Both the position numbers and the translations under genes were made by a program. 64,000 bases of DNA from Phycomyces nitens. Lineage: Eukaryota; Mucoromycota; Mucoromycetes; Mucorales; Phycomycetaceae. Shown here piece by piece: positions 29,948 to 42,063 of this stretch (positions are counted from its first letter, which is position 1; every line of letters begins with the position of its first letter). The notes below the pieces were generated by a model. The model was not told the origin of the DNA. It searched no databases and saw only the letters and a program-made list of their open reading frames with translations. The stretch spans positions 5,580,001 through 5,644,000 of the forward strand of contig JAHRBC010000002.1 in NCBI GenBank assembly GCA_022702545.1, read 5' to 3'.

Positions 29948-30175
29948 ATCACCCCTCCCCCCAAGAATATTAACTTTGCAACTTTCAAAATGTAGAGAAA
30001 ATATTGTAGCTTAATAATCAATAAAAATAAATATATATTCTGATATCCATCTAATGGAACTACCAAATATTCTTAGCACCATCTAAAGTGAGCAATAAAA
30101 AAAGAACTAATCCAAGTCCTACACTCTCCTCATTTCAATCGATGTATTCAGAGTTGAAATAGCATATTTTTTGCA

Positions 30176-31971
30176 GTGTTAGTAGATTTGGTTGACAGCA
30201 CCAATGCTGACCCTCAATCTCAGAAAGGAAACTTACCTCTTTCTGAGAACGACACTTTGCTTGATGACGAGGATGACAATTGCTCTGCTTCTGATGATTC
30301 AGATGGTAACGATTCATGTGACGATGAGATTGATGAAGAAGAAGATATGTATAGTGCTAAATATAATTCTGGTCTTGGAATTCTTCTGTGACCCATTCTG
30401 TCTTCCTGTGAGTGTTCAAGGGCTCAAACAACTGGCTGGTCTTGACGTCTTGTCAAATGGTGTAAAGAAGCATGTTGCTTGTGGTGAATGCCGTAGCATC
30501 TATGAAAACGATGACTCTACTCTCTCTTGCTGCTCATTTGACAAGTTTGGGAAAACCTCTTTGTGTGGAAATCAGTTGTTTAAGTCCAGATCTTGATCTA
30601 GGATCCCAAAGAAAATGTACGTGTTTCACTCTATCAAGAAATCACTGGAACTGTTCTTTGGCTGCCCTGAATTTGAAGATGATATCAGTTCGTGGAATTG
30701 TGGTCCAAAGGCAAAGGACATGCTGTTCAATGTGTATGACGGTGCGATGTGGAACGAAGTATTGGATATTGATGTCATTCCCTTTGTTGATGGTGACCGC
30801 TCACTAAAGCTGACCCTCAACATCGTCTGGTTCCATCCATTTAATGGTGTCACCTATTCTTGTGGAGAAATATACCTTGCTGTAAACAATCTTCCTCGAG
30901 ATATCCGGGTCAAGAAGGAGAATATGATCCTTGTTGGATTAATTCCAGGGCTGAAAGAAGCAAAGACATCAGAGACCAACACTTATCTCAGACTTCTTGT
31001 GGATGAATTGGAAGAGCTATACCAGGATATCAAGATCAAGACCCATCAATGCCCATCTGGTACAACTATCCGTTCTGCTCTCTTTCTGGTCACTTTTGAC
31101 ATCCCCATCGCAAGAAAAGCATATGGATTTACGTCCCATATGAGTACAAACGCCTGCCACAAATGCAATCGTCAGTTCACTTGGTTAGCTGGAATGAAGT
31201 CTGATTATTCTGGATTTGATTTCTCAAAGTGGCTTCTTCGCACTAAGAATAATAATCGTAAGGATGTTGAGGTCTAGAGAAATGCAGCTACTCAAGCTGA
31301 GAGGCAGCACCTTGAAGTTGCCTGTAGTGTTCGCTGGTCCGAACTGCATCGTCTCCAGTACTTTGACGCTGTCCGCTGCACGATCATCGATCCAATGCAC
31401 AATCTCTTTCTTGGGCACTGCCAAGAGGATGATGGAGAGATTGGTTGCAGATGGTTCAGTCAGCAATAAGAGTCTCGCTGCCATGTAAAAGATGGTTGAA
31501 AAGATGGTGTTTCTGCCAGATTACACTCAGATAAAGACGAAGATTGGAAAGGGGTTTCCACTTATGAAGGCACACGAGTGGAAATCGTGGTGCCTGGTTT
31601 ACTCTCCTATGCAATTAAAGGGCGTAATTCCATATCTTAATTTTTCAAATTGGATGCATTTTGTCAATGCATGCCGTCTACTTACCAAGCCCAGTGTTTC
31701 TGACAATGAGATCAAGCAAGCCCATGCATATCTTGAGTTGTTCTGCAAAGGATGCGAGGAGATTTACGATCATAGTCTTCTGTCCCCAATCATGCATCTC
31801 CATCTCCATCTTTGCCAGACAATCAATGAAATTGGACCGTTCTATGGTCACTGGCTCTTTAGCTTTGAAAGGTACAACAGTATCTTTAGCAACATAGACA
31901 CAGACAGGCAAAGTGTGCTTGTGTCAACTTACATGAAACGATTCCTGGAAGACGCTCATAAGAATAATTGC
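30176..31971 (+). pseudogene. Plavaka/CACTA-type (tnp2 family) transposase remnant
   Basis: Fragments in order: acidic N-terminus (30176-30391), a Cys-rich part (HVACGECRSIYEND, CCSFDKFGKTSLCGNQLFK; 30420-30593), IPKKMYVFHSIKKSLELFF, then LTLNIVWFHPFNGVTYSCG, VGLIPGLKEAKTSE, FDIPIARKAYGF and CHKCNRQF, and RLQYFDAVRCTIIDPMHNLFLG. These are hallmark blocks of fungal tnp2/Plavaka DDE transposases of the CACTA (EnSpm) group. Breaks: frame change before 30400, TGA 30594-30596, TAG 31275-31277, a frame change near 31420 inside FLGTAKRMM, and TAA near 31486. The gene is cut off at 31971 by a solo LTR. No CACTA terminal repeats seen. Confidence 0.82.
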
Positions 31972-32222
31972 TGTGGTATGCACACCACAGTTGAGTGAAA
32001 TACAGAATCCACAACTGATCTCCGGTTACTACTTGCTAATGACCCTGGCAAGTTAATATCTCAGGAACAGTTACACACCAGGCACACATACACTTCACAC
32101 TGCTACAGTGATAACCAACCATTACACAACGGGAACTCTAATTACAAGGGAATTTGAATAATATTATATAAGCAATCATAATAGTATTTCTCTTACACGA
32201 TACTAACAAACCATATACCTCA
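31972..32222. repeat. solo LTR, family A (251 bp), no clear target duplication
   Basis: TGTGGTATGCAC...ATATACCTCA, aligned along its length with 18944-19221. Flanks ATTGC and AGAGC do not match, so it has either drifted or been rearranged. Confidence 0.85.
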
Positions 32223-33892
32223 AGAGCAAATGACAGCAAGACATGGAAGCATAAGATATGATCTATGTAAAATGGGTGTATGCAAGGGACTACAGGCCTT
32301 GGCTAATGGTTTGGTCGGATTTTGGTAAATAAAATGCGGCCTGATATATATATCCATTCATTCATTTTTGCAGATTTACGGTCTCGAAAAAAAAAATTCA
32401 TACGAGTTGGTTTCTTTGTAGTATCTAGTATATGCAATTAATAACATCTTTTCTTACAAAGGGGTTTATTTTGTTGGGAATGAAAACATGTGGTAGTGGC
32501 AAAATCAATAGTCTTTTAACATGAGAGTATACTCTTTATAGTCAATATTGTCATGGCCAGCAAACGATATAGATTGTAGACCCAACACTAAAAAGCATAA
32601 AAATCGCAAAATAAAGTATTGAGATGGATTATCATTGTGCCTTTTCTTTATTCACAATTAAGTAGTCAATATCTCCTAACAATAATCATCTGCGTATATT
32701 AAAATTCAGTGCATAGAACGGTAGACCCATTGAGGATATATTGTATTTGCAATGTGTATTTAGTTTTTGCGCAGGTTGCAGCCCAGTAACAATTATGCAT
32801 TGAATTTTTGTGCATTTGTGTGTAGGATGATATGAATCTTTGCCATGGCTTTTATGATATTGTTAAAGGAGATTGTTTATCCAGACTCTAGAAGAATAAA
32901 GACGTAAATTAAAGACATGGGACCCATGTATTCCAAGTAGGGCAGAGAAAGTGGTGCTTTTCTACACTCTTTTTTTTTGGCTATAATTTGATTTATGATT
33001 TCTAGGGACCAGATATAATTGTTGGACTCTAGCCGTCACAATTAAGTTGTTTGGTCAGTGATGAATTAGATTCCCAAGATTATTTTACCTCCCCTTACTT
33101 GCCTTTGAATCTGATTGGGATGATAAAAAAGCAATAATAAAAAGACTTGATTACTAGATCTCTTGGATACTAGGAACTCTGCTGCTAATGTCTGGATGTT
33201 TTGATTGCAATGATTAAAGAATGTACTTTGATGATTAGATGATCATCTTTCTAGATTCCTTTTAATAACCATATAATCACTTTTATATATAAAGGTTATT
33301 TTACTGTTTGAGCCTTGCATTTAAATAATAGAGATGATGAGAATGCTTTTGGATTCTAAAACTGACCATAGATCAAGAGGTACATATGGTTTGGGCTATC
33401 TGAAATGTCTTTATTATTATTATTATTGATAATGTCTTATTCAGCTATATATATTAATCATTGTGTCTAGCAATATGATTCAGCATATCTCAATAGCCGT
33501 CTGATTGATACACAAAATCCAATAGCCAAAAGTCTTTGTGCCATAAAATATAATTGAAATTGCTTAATCATTTATTTGGATTGTTTCCAAACCACCCTCG
33601 AGCATTCCAGACTCTAATACCTAATGAATTGAGCTAGGCAATGCTTGGGTAAGGGTCGTGATGTTAAGTAGAGTATATAATATTTATTTATTTATCTTTT
33701 TTTTTAGGTCGCTGATCCACCTCCCTTCTTGTTCCAAAAACAGCTTGGTAAACAGCTTATTTTGGAGTTTATATCATTGTCACTCTTTACACTGTAAAAT
33801 ATTTAAAATATTCAAAATAATTGTATATATAATTTTATAATACACACATTTCTCTTCTTTGTTAAAATATCATTCTCTCTGAGATCTACATT
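32223..33892. other. AT-rich transition zone between transposons and genes
   Basis: No supported gene. Its left end may hold the continuation of the tnp2 transposase beyond the LTR. The last 150 bp before 33893 hold the promoter of the CM1 gene; I see no unambiguous TATA box. Confidence 0.55.
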
Positions 33893-36800
33893 ATGCTACA
33901 GAATCACTCTTTATCAAGAGGTGGTGGAATGAACGATAGTTCTTTTCAATCTGATATTTTCAATCAGTCAGACCCTACAAACGACAAGCACCAATCCTCA
34001 TCCGATCCAGACAATTCACCTTCATTCCATCCTTCTCTTTCACCTCTACCAGTTGAACCCTACTCAACAAACAATAAAAATCCCAATGAAAATCAAGAAG
34101 AAGCCCTACCATCTTCTTCTAAACATGTAGCACTCAATGACCTTGCGCCGGACCATCTCAGTCTGTTTGATCAAGAAAGCAAACTTGATCTTCAATTCGA
34201 AATGGTTTCTCTGGCTGATTCTGATGCAGACTACCAGCGAGAAGACAGAAGAATACGCAACGGCCGGCCTAGTCCTGAAGTACACAAAGAAAGAGACACT
34301 ACATCAAAGTTTGCCATTAAAGAGCAAGCAAAGGTAATTCATTACTCGGTACAATTGAATAGAAAGAAAGATGCAAATAAAACAAAAAGAGATATTGTAT
34401 GCCTTGAGATCCTTGAGTTCCTGATTCCGTTTCTCTTTTAACAACTATTGATACCACTACTATCACCATTTTCTACTTTATTTATTTATTTACTATTTGC
34501 CTCTCTCATTTTTTTTTCTATATATATATATGTATATATGTATATATATATAATTCCTGTTTTTCTTGTCTTGTTGTTTCGTATCTGTTTGTCTAGGCGT
34601 TGGAGAAATTGCACAAGGAGAACTTTAATTTCAAGTTGAAGATCTACCATCTTGAGAATCGCCTAGAGAACATGTCCCCAGAACAAGTAGAGCAGGCATT
34701 GAAAGAGGTAAATAATAAAGTCGAGTTATGAGCAAGACGAGTTGGTCATTTGTATTGATCTTGGCAATGTACTTTTAGAATGTCGAATTACGAGTCTCTC
34801 TTCAAGCGTTGTCACGAACGGTGAAGGAATACAAATCCATGATAAAAGACTTGCATCGTGGTACACGCCTGCTTCAATCTCAGTATGACGAAGCAAATCA
34901 ATCCAATGCAAAATATCACAAGGAAAACAAACGACTAGAAGCAGAGAATGCCGAGTTGGTTGCTGCACTGAATGCAAAGAACAGTGCTCTAGACCATGAG
35001 GACAGCATGGACATCTGGCTAAATGGTGGCCAGAGAACAAAGACGACTGAAGACAGTTATCGAAAAGAGTGGCTGATGATGAAAGAAGAGCTAGAGGAGA
35101 AGAACAGGGTGCTTGAGGATCAAAAGAGGACAATCCAGGCCCTTCAGGACGACCCAATATCCCGTAAGTCTTCTGGGGGTCGAATGACAGAGTACACAAG
35201 AGACAGACACATTGTGCAGTCTATACTTTCGGATCGAGATGCCCATGTTGCAAAGACAGAGCAATACGCAAAGGCAAACTACGAGTTGAGAGAGGTAAGA
35301 ATGAACGGGTCTATTATTATTATTATTACTGGGTTCTGATATTCGCCTGGCCTTCCAGGCTTCTACTCGCCTGAGAGAGAGGAATGCCGAGATAGTTTCG
35401 CAATTGACCCAAAAGAAAAAGGAGATTATAAAGGTCCATGAGACAATGGACGATCTTACGACAACACTCCATGAGGTGAAGCAACAACTCAGGAGCTCCT
35501 TGATTGAGTCTGAACAGCTGCGCAAAGAACGCGATAGTTTATCAAATGAGATCAGAAATACTAATGACCACAATACCGATGAGCTGTTGGAGAGTCTGCA
35601 TGAGCTGAGAAGCGAGGCACAGGCCCTGAAGGAGGAGAAGATCGCTCTAAAGAATGAGATTGAGCAGAGAGAGCAGGATGAGTTGCGCCTAGAAGAGGCC
35701 TTTGAGAAGGCAAGTCTGGACGTCTGTTTTGAGGAGTGAAATTGATGCCATGATTAGGTACTGGCCCACGCAGATGGCCTGGACGAGCAGTTGAGAGAGA
35801 AGATGGGTGTGATTGAAGAACTGGAGCATAAATTGGAGAATGCACGTCGGTTTGGAAATGAGCAGGTTGATGAAGACGTGGAGCATCTGGAATCAGAGCT
35901 GCGTGCAAAAGAGGAGATGATTTCCCAACTAGAACAGAGGCTGCATGAAACGGAGTCTCAAGATATGGACATCCACACCCTCGAGAAGCAGTTTGTGGTC
36001 CTCAACGACGCAATGAACCGTAAGGATCTGTGTCTGAAACAGGTTGAAGAGGAGCTGGCGGAGACTATTATAAAGGCCCAAGAGGCAAAGGCACGGTATG
36101 AAGATGACCTCAAGGAAATGAATATGGAGTTTCGCAATATTCTGCAGTCCACACGCGAGCGCGACGTGCGGATAACTACCCTTGAGGACGATAATGAGGC
36201 ACAGCGAGATGCGTTTGACAGAGAGCGCAAGATATACGCTGACGAGATCCGAGAGCTGGCAGCCAAGTTGGAGGAGGTTGAAGACATGATGCAGCACAAG
36301 GACGGCATGCTGGCCGAGCTAGAAACCCATTCTCATGATCCTAGAAAGATTGAAACCTACCAAGCTGGAATTATTGAGATGAAAAAGGTGAGTCTGGCCA
36401 GGCTCAAGACGATTGGTATTAAATAGTTGGCAATCAGCAAATGGCAGAAAGAGAGGAAATATACCAATCCAGGGTCAAGGAACTTTCGGATCGCATGAAG
36501 GATGCAGAGGACCTTATTCAGCAAGAACGCAGGGCAGCCACCGAGGCCATGCGCAACAAAGAGAAAGCGTATGCGTCCCAAAAGTTGCACATTGAGAGCC
36601 TGCAGAAACGTATCACTCTCCTCAATGCACTTTCCAACCAAAATTCACGCTCGCCAGACTTGAAGAGCATGGTAACCAAGCATGGGCATCCAAAAGGGGC
36701 AGCGGACCAGGCAAAGGTTGCAATGAAGATCCAATTGATGGAGAAATTGATTGAGGAGCTGCAGAATGATGTGGAATCACGCGAAAGGGATTTAGAATCA

Positions 36801-37112
36801 ATAGGGTCTGAAAATCAGAATTTGGAACTTGCATTGGCAAGAACCACTGAAGAGAATGACCACCTTCGGGACGTGCGTGAAAAGCTGGAGAAGAAGTTGG
36901 CGCGTCGTGACAATCAAATAACGAGATCTATGGAGAGATACGAGGTAATTTTGTTGGGATTTTGCTATTATTAATTGACCTAATATATTTTTTTTATCTT
37001 GTAGAATGTAAATGTTCGCAAGGAGGCTATTGAGGCTGTGCTCCTTCGACAGGCAACCGAAGGATTTGATTCGGTAATGTTGAGAAAAGAATTGTCTGAA
37101 GGTGACCATTAA
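33893..37112 (+). CDS. CM1-motif coiled-coil protein, probable gamma-tubulin complex anchor (Mto1/Pcp1/centrosomin-like)
   Basis: Seven exons: 33893-34333, 34597-34707, 34779-35294, 35359-35709, 35758-36387, 36438-36944, 37005-37112; 887 residues, all introns phase 0. Residues 1-135 are Ser/Pro-rich and disordered. The first intron splits the key motif: FAIKEQAK joins to ALEKLHKENFNLKLKIYHLE, the CM1 (centrosomin N-terminal motif 1) that binds and activates gamma-tubulin ring complexes at microtubule-organising centres. About 650 residues of near-continuous coiled coil follow. Intron 4 (35710-35757, 48 nt) has a GC donor (AAG|GCAAGT). The short C-terminus (LLRQATEGFDSVM) could be a localisation piece. 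Which paralogue (spindle pole Pcp1 or cytoplasmic Mto1) cannot be told by eye. Confidence 0.82.
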
Positions 37113-37741
37113 GATAAGACTATCGTTATACTTGTGAATATATAGCATTCCCCCCCTCCCTCTTTCTTTAGATATATCTATACATCTATACTACATTTCC
37201 CTTGCCATTCTACTGTGTATCATTTCAACCAACAAAAAAAATCATTTTTTCTACACAAAAAAAGAAACTCATTTTCCAAACATAGTAAAGATTTCAACTG
37301 ATTGTACGCTTCGAGATTTAATATCCGTTATGTTTCGTTGACCAAAGATAAGATGCGTACACATAAATCAGAGGTTGATTGGACGATTAAATTATACACA
37401 TTGCGATTGCTCATGTGTTGAATATATCATGTATCTGAGGCCCAACAGCCAAAGCACAAGTAAATCAGCCCCAGGTCTTATTGTTCAATGACGAAACCAA
37501 CAGAATGGTCACACTCTAGAATAAACAAATCTTGAGACAACCATCATGGCATCTGTTGAGAAGTGTGACTGGCCAAAAGGGTGTAAAAACAAAGTTTTTT
37601 AATCTTCAGCTTTAAAAGTAATATACATTCAACTCCCGCTTAATCTTGACCTAAAAAAAAACCAGAAAGACATAAAAAGGCCAGTCAGGAACGCATCAAA
37701 AGCCTTGTTTCATTCTTTGCATCAAACCCCCACTCTTCACG
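37113..37741. other. intergenic, holds the pyruvate kinase promoter
   Basis: No gene. Contains a run of Cs (37147-37160) after the CM1 stop. Immediately upstream of the pyruvate kinase ATG is a pyrimidine-rich stretch (CATCAAACCCCCACTCTTCACG), typical of highly expressed fungal promoters. Confidence 0.5.
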
Positions 37742-39715
37742 ATGCCAGTTACACCCGAAATCACCTCTAAGCTCCAATGGGTCTCACAGATGAATGTCGA
37801 CATTGAGCCAACTGCCGGCCGCAAGTCGAGCATCATTGGCACAATTGGTAAATATTGCCCTGAGAGTAGTGAATGGTCTGCTAACCATCATCCTTAGGCC
37901 CAAACACCAACAGTGTCGAGATGATCACCCAGCTCCGTAACGCTGGTCTCAACGTTGTCCGTATGAACTTTTCTCACGGCTCTTACGAGGTAGGAATACA
38001 ATACAGCAATAAAAAAAAGAGGGGGGGAATTAGAAAGCGGGATAAGGCTGGTAATCGCGGTAGGGTCTGGGCAATCGTGCTTTATACAAAACATGAATAT
38101 ATATTATGGGGTCCTTTATCATTCGGAGATCATGGCCGGTGTATTGGGAATCAACATATAAATCTCCATTCATTTCAATAGTACCATCAGTCTGTAATCG
38201 ATAACACTCGCAAGAGTGCCGAACGTAAGCCAACATAGCAATCCATAGCCTATACTAAACTCTTCTATAGTCTATCCTGGACGCCCTGTCGCCATTGCCC
38301 TGGACAACAAGGGCCCTGAGATCCGTACTGGTATCATGCGCGATGGCATCGAAATCCCCATCCTTGCTGGCCATGAAATGACCTTTAGTGTCGACCCCCA
38401 GTACGCCACCATCTGTGACGACAAGGTCATGTACATTGACTATGCCAACCTCCCAAAGGTCATTGCTGTTGGCAAGATCATCTTTATCGATGACGGTGTG
38501 ATCTCCTTTGAGGTCCTCGAGACTTCCATGGACTCTCTCCGTGTTCGTGCCATTAACAACGGTAGACTCTGCTCACACAAGGGTGTCAACCTTCCAGGAA
38601 CCGATGTAGATCTTCCTGCTCTTTCTGAGAAGGACAAGGCTGATCTCTTGTTTGGTGTCAAGAACAAGGTCGACATGGTCTTTGCTTCCTTTGTCCGTCG
38701 TGGCCAGGATGTCAAGGATATCCGTGCCGTCTTGGGCGAGGAAGGCAAGCGTATCCTGATCATCTCAAAGATTGAGAACCACCAGGGTGTCAAGAACTTT
38801 GATGACATCCTCAGCGAAACCGATGGTGTCATGATTGCTCGTGGTGATATGGGTATCGAAATTCCCCTTGAGCGTGTCTTTATTGCCCAGAAGATGATGA
38901 TCACAAAGTGTAACTTGGCAGGAAAGCCCGTTATCTGGTACGTTTCCCATTCGCTGTTATTTAATAATCAAGGACAATGATTTACATGTAACCAAACTCA
39001 AATCATCCCAAACCCTACTTTATTAAATTCTAGTGCTACCCAAATGTTGGAGTCCATGACATACAACCCTCGTCCCACCCGTGCTGAAGTGTCTGATGTA
39101 GCAAACGCTGTCTTGGATGGTGCTGATTGTGTCATGCTTTCTGGCGAAACTGCCAAGGGTGCCTATCCCATCGAGGCCGTCAAGACAATGCATGACATTA
39201 GTGTCTTGGCCGAATCTGTCCAGTGCTACCCTGCCGTGTTTAACGAGCTCCGTGCCTTGACTTCTCTTCCCACCGTCACATCCGAAACCGTTGCCTGTGC
39301 TGCCGTCAGTGCTTCTCATGAACAAAAGGCTGGTGCAATCATTGTCTTGTCTACTTCCGGAAACACTGCACGTCTTGTGTCAAAGTACAGACCCGAGGCC
39401 CCAATTATCGTCATTACCCGCAACCCCCAAACTGCCCGCCAGGTCCATCTCTACCGTGGTTGTTTCCCCTTTTACTACCCCAAGGCCTCTTCCGCCGCCG
39501 CCCAGCGTCTTTCCTCCTCTGCCACCAGCAGCGCACACATGAGCCCTGCCGAGTACGCACCATGGCAGGAGGATGTTGATGCTAGATTGATTTGGGGTAT
39601 GGAACAGGCCATCAAGTACGGTCTCCTCAAGCACGGTGATCCCGTCGTTGCTATCCAGGGCTGGAAGGGTGGTCTCGGAAACACCAACACTCTCCGTGTC
39701 CTCTTTACTCCATAA
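37742..39715 (+). CDS. pyruvate kinase
   Basis: Five exons: 37742-37847, 37898-37989, 38182-38224, 38271-38937, 39034-39715; 529 residues, the usual fungal size. Converts phosphoenolpyruvate and ADP to pyruvate and ATP, the last step of glycolysis, in the cytosol. Visible landmarks: [23 protein letters not shown] (ATP and Mg/K site), [14 protein letters not shown] with the catalytic Lys, [38 protein letters not shown] and the C-terminal allosteric domain. The second intron (192 nt) is long for this locus. Codons are strongly C-ended (GTC, CTC, ACC) compared with the neighbours, which suggests high expression. Confidence 0.96.
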
Positions 39716-40175
39716 ACATGCTTCCCTGACCAACTCGCCTTGCTCTATATACATACATATATAACAATCTCCAAATATTCATTCTGCTAAAATATATATA
39801 TATAAAAACAAATATTTAATAAACAGTTGTCTGAACTTGTACAGCACACACACACACACACACATTGGTATAATTTTTTCTTGCCAAAAAGTACAAATTG
39901 GCATCTTGATGTGCTACACAGAAAATATTCAGAATTTACCGGGATTTTACCAAATATATTGGACCAGTTATAATATTTAAACAATTATCATTAAACTTGG
40001 CTGCCAGCAAACTCATTCTCTGATTATTATTGTTATTATTTTTAAAAAAAAAATTAATCATTTATTGGGTATCAATAAATTCTATAAAATACAAGCCCTA
40101 GAAAATATAGGGACGCTAAAGCCGTATACAAATAAATACAACTAATCTCACAATTCTCACCTCCCTGGTATCCCT
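39716..40175. other. convergent 3' intergenic region
   Basis: Between two convergent genes. Holds a CA dinucleotide repeat (about 39845-39864) and A/T tracts. No gene seen. Confidence 0.5.
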
Positions 40176-40829
40176 TTATTTATGGTCAAGAGACTCAGCC
40201 ACAATTGTGCCAGAGTTATGGAGATTTAGAGGGTTTTTTCTGGTCGAGAGCATGGGCTGATGTTGTGAGCTGAGTTCAATCGAAGGTGCAAAGTTGAACG
40301 CGTCTTTGGCAAGTTCTTTCTTTAAGGATCTCTGGCGAAGGGCATCGTATGGCTCTGCGTCAATGAAGTAGTTGCGCAGCATACTCTCCATCTCGTCCAC
40401 TCGGCGCTTCAGACGCTCGTGGTCATAGTGTGTGGCAGGATCGCCAGTGACCCCAGATGGAATCTGAGGGAATGGAATTCCCAATAGGCGGTTATAAGTT
40501 TCATTTTCCATCGATTGTCTCTGTGAAGCAGGTGGCAGGCTCTGAATATCATGCTCCTTTGGAAATGGCATTGACTGGGGTCCTTTGGATATCCGTGCCT
40601 TGAGAATCGAAGACTGGCGCTTGGGTGGGCCCTTTCCGGGACGGGTGGGGGTGGTTTCGGACTTTTTAAAGGGAGAGAAGATGGTAGACATTTGGATAAT
40701 TCCCCAGGGAGAGAATCTTCCAGAGCCAAACAAGATTACATAGATTCCTGTCAGAAAACCATAGGCACCACCAACAAGAGCAATACAGTTGAGCACCGTG
40801 TATTGTCTTTGTTCAGTCTAAAGAATCGA

Positions 40830-40867
<38 letters not shown>

Positions 40868-42063
40868 GTAATAATAATGATACTGCGCGCTTTTTGTGTG
40901 AGCTTACTTTTACGTCCATACTGGTTTTTGCAAGACTGATGGAAAACATGCCATCGTATGCCTAAAAGCAGGTGGAAAACAAGGTTAAATTTAATAAAAA
41001 AAATTAATGTATAAACATACCCCAGTAGTTAATGGCTCCCTTTGCTGCAGGGGAAAGTCTTGTTGTGTTGTATCAAGGGTAATGATATCGTTGTACCTAG
41101 CACCCTGTAGAGAATGTAAAGGTCAATATTTTTAAATGTATATATATGTATATGTATATATATATAATAGTTTTTGAACCTACTAAACCAAAGATTGCTC
41201 TTGAATCTTTTGGGCGGATTGCTCTGTATTTTACAGGAGAGAACTTGATGATCGTGCTGACATTGAGGTTACTGTAGATTCTGTTGTTTCCGTTCTGCAT
41301 GCTCGTATAAAGGGTTTGCTATATACAGAGAGAGAAAAGTCAGTATATTGAGCCAAAGATCCATAATCTTTTTTTTTAAAAAAAAAATAAACTCACCTCT
41401 TGTGGGGTAAACTCGCTGGAATTCAGGTACCATTGGTTAAATGTGGGCGAATAGAGCTGGATATCCATACTAGGTTGGGCTCTAATGCTGTAGCCTGCAC
41501 TTTCGACGCTGCCCAACTTCCAAAGGATCTCGATATTGTTGATCAATGAGCTGTTCTCGGGATATGGTCTGTTGGCAGCATACTGAAGTAGGTTCTGAGT
41601 TCTGAGCATATAACATTGGGGTGTTGCTCCCATAGTGAGAGCACCTCGTTCGGTCATTCCAATGCAGTCAAAAGGAAGGGAAGTAAAGTTGGTGTAGATG
41701 GCATTGCAGAAAGCAAATTGCATGGTTGTATTGACGACACACATCTCGATATCTGGGGCAGCATAGGTCGCGTTGACATGTTCGGTCGATAGGATAAGAA
41801 GAGGTACATCGTTGACGAGCTAAAAAGAAGAAGAAAAAAAGACATTTTAGACTTTCAAATATTGAGCGCATAACAACTTACCTCGACAATTAGATATGCA
41901 CAGTATGCAATGAAGAGTAAGATCAGCAAAACAGCGACTATACCCCGAAAGGCTGAAAATGTAGAAGATTCGAAAGGCTAAACAATAGATGTGTTGAGTT
42001 GGATTAACAGCTTGATCTTTTTAAACTTACTCTTCTGTAAAAGGCCTCTCTGATAAAATACAT
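40176..42063 (-). CDS. two-pass membrane glycoprotein of unknown function (488 aa)
   Basis: Seven exons on the minus strand: 42031-42063, 41882-41977, 41397-41819, 41184-41318, 41021-41104, 40908-40961, 40176-40817; every intron is phase 0. Topology from sequence: one membrane helix at residues about 23-42 (GIVAVLLILLFIAYCAYLIV), a roughly 240-residue loop with several N-glycosylation sequons (NTT, NFT, NSS) and Cys residues, a second helix (IALVGGAYGFLTGIYVILFG) and a 190-residue basic, Pro/Ser-rich tail. I recognise no known family; it is probably one of the uncharacterised membrane proteins of early-diverging fungi. Confidence 0.8.

Noticed and set aside
29947..29965. Polypurine-like run next to the 5' LTR of copy 3 (minus-strand GGGGGGAGGGG)
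   Set aside because: It lies outside the LTR on the wrong side for copy 3. It could belong to an element now lost, but one purine run is not enough.
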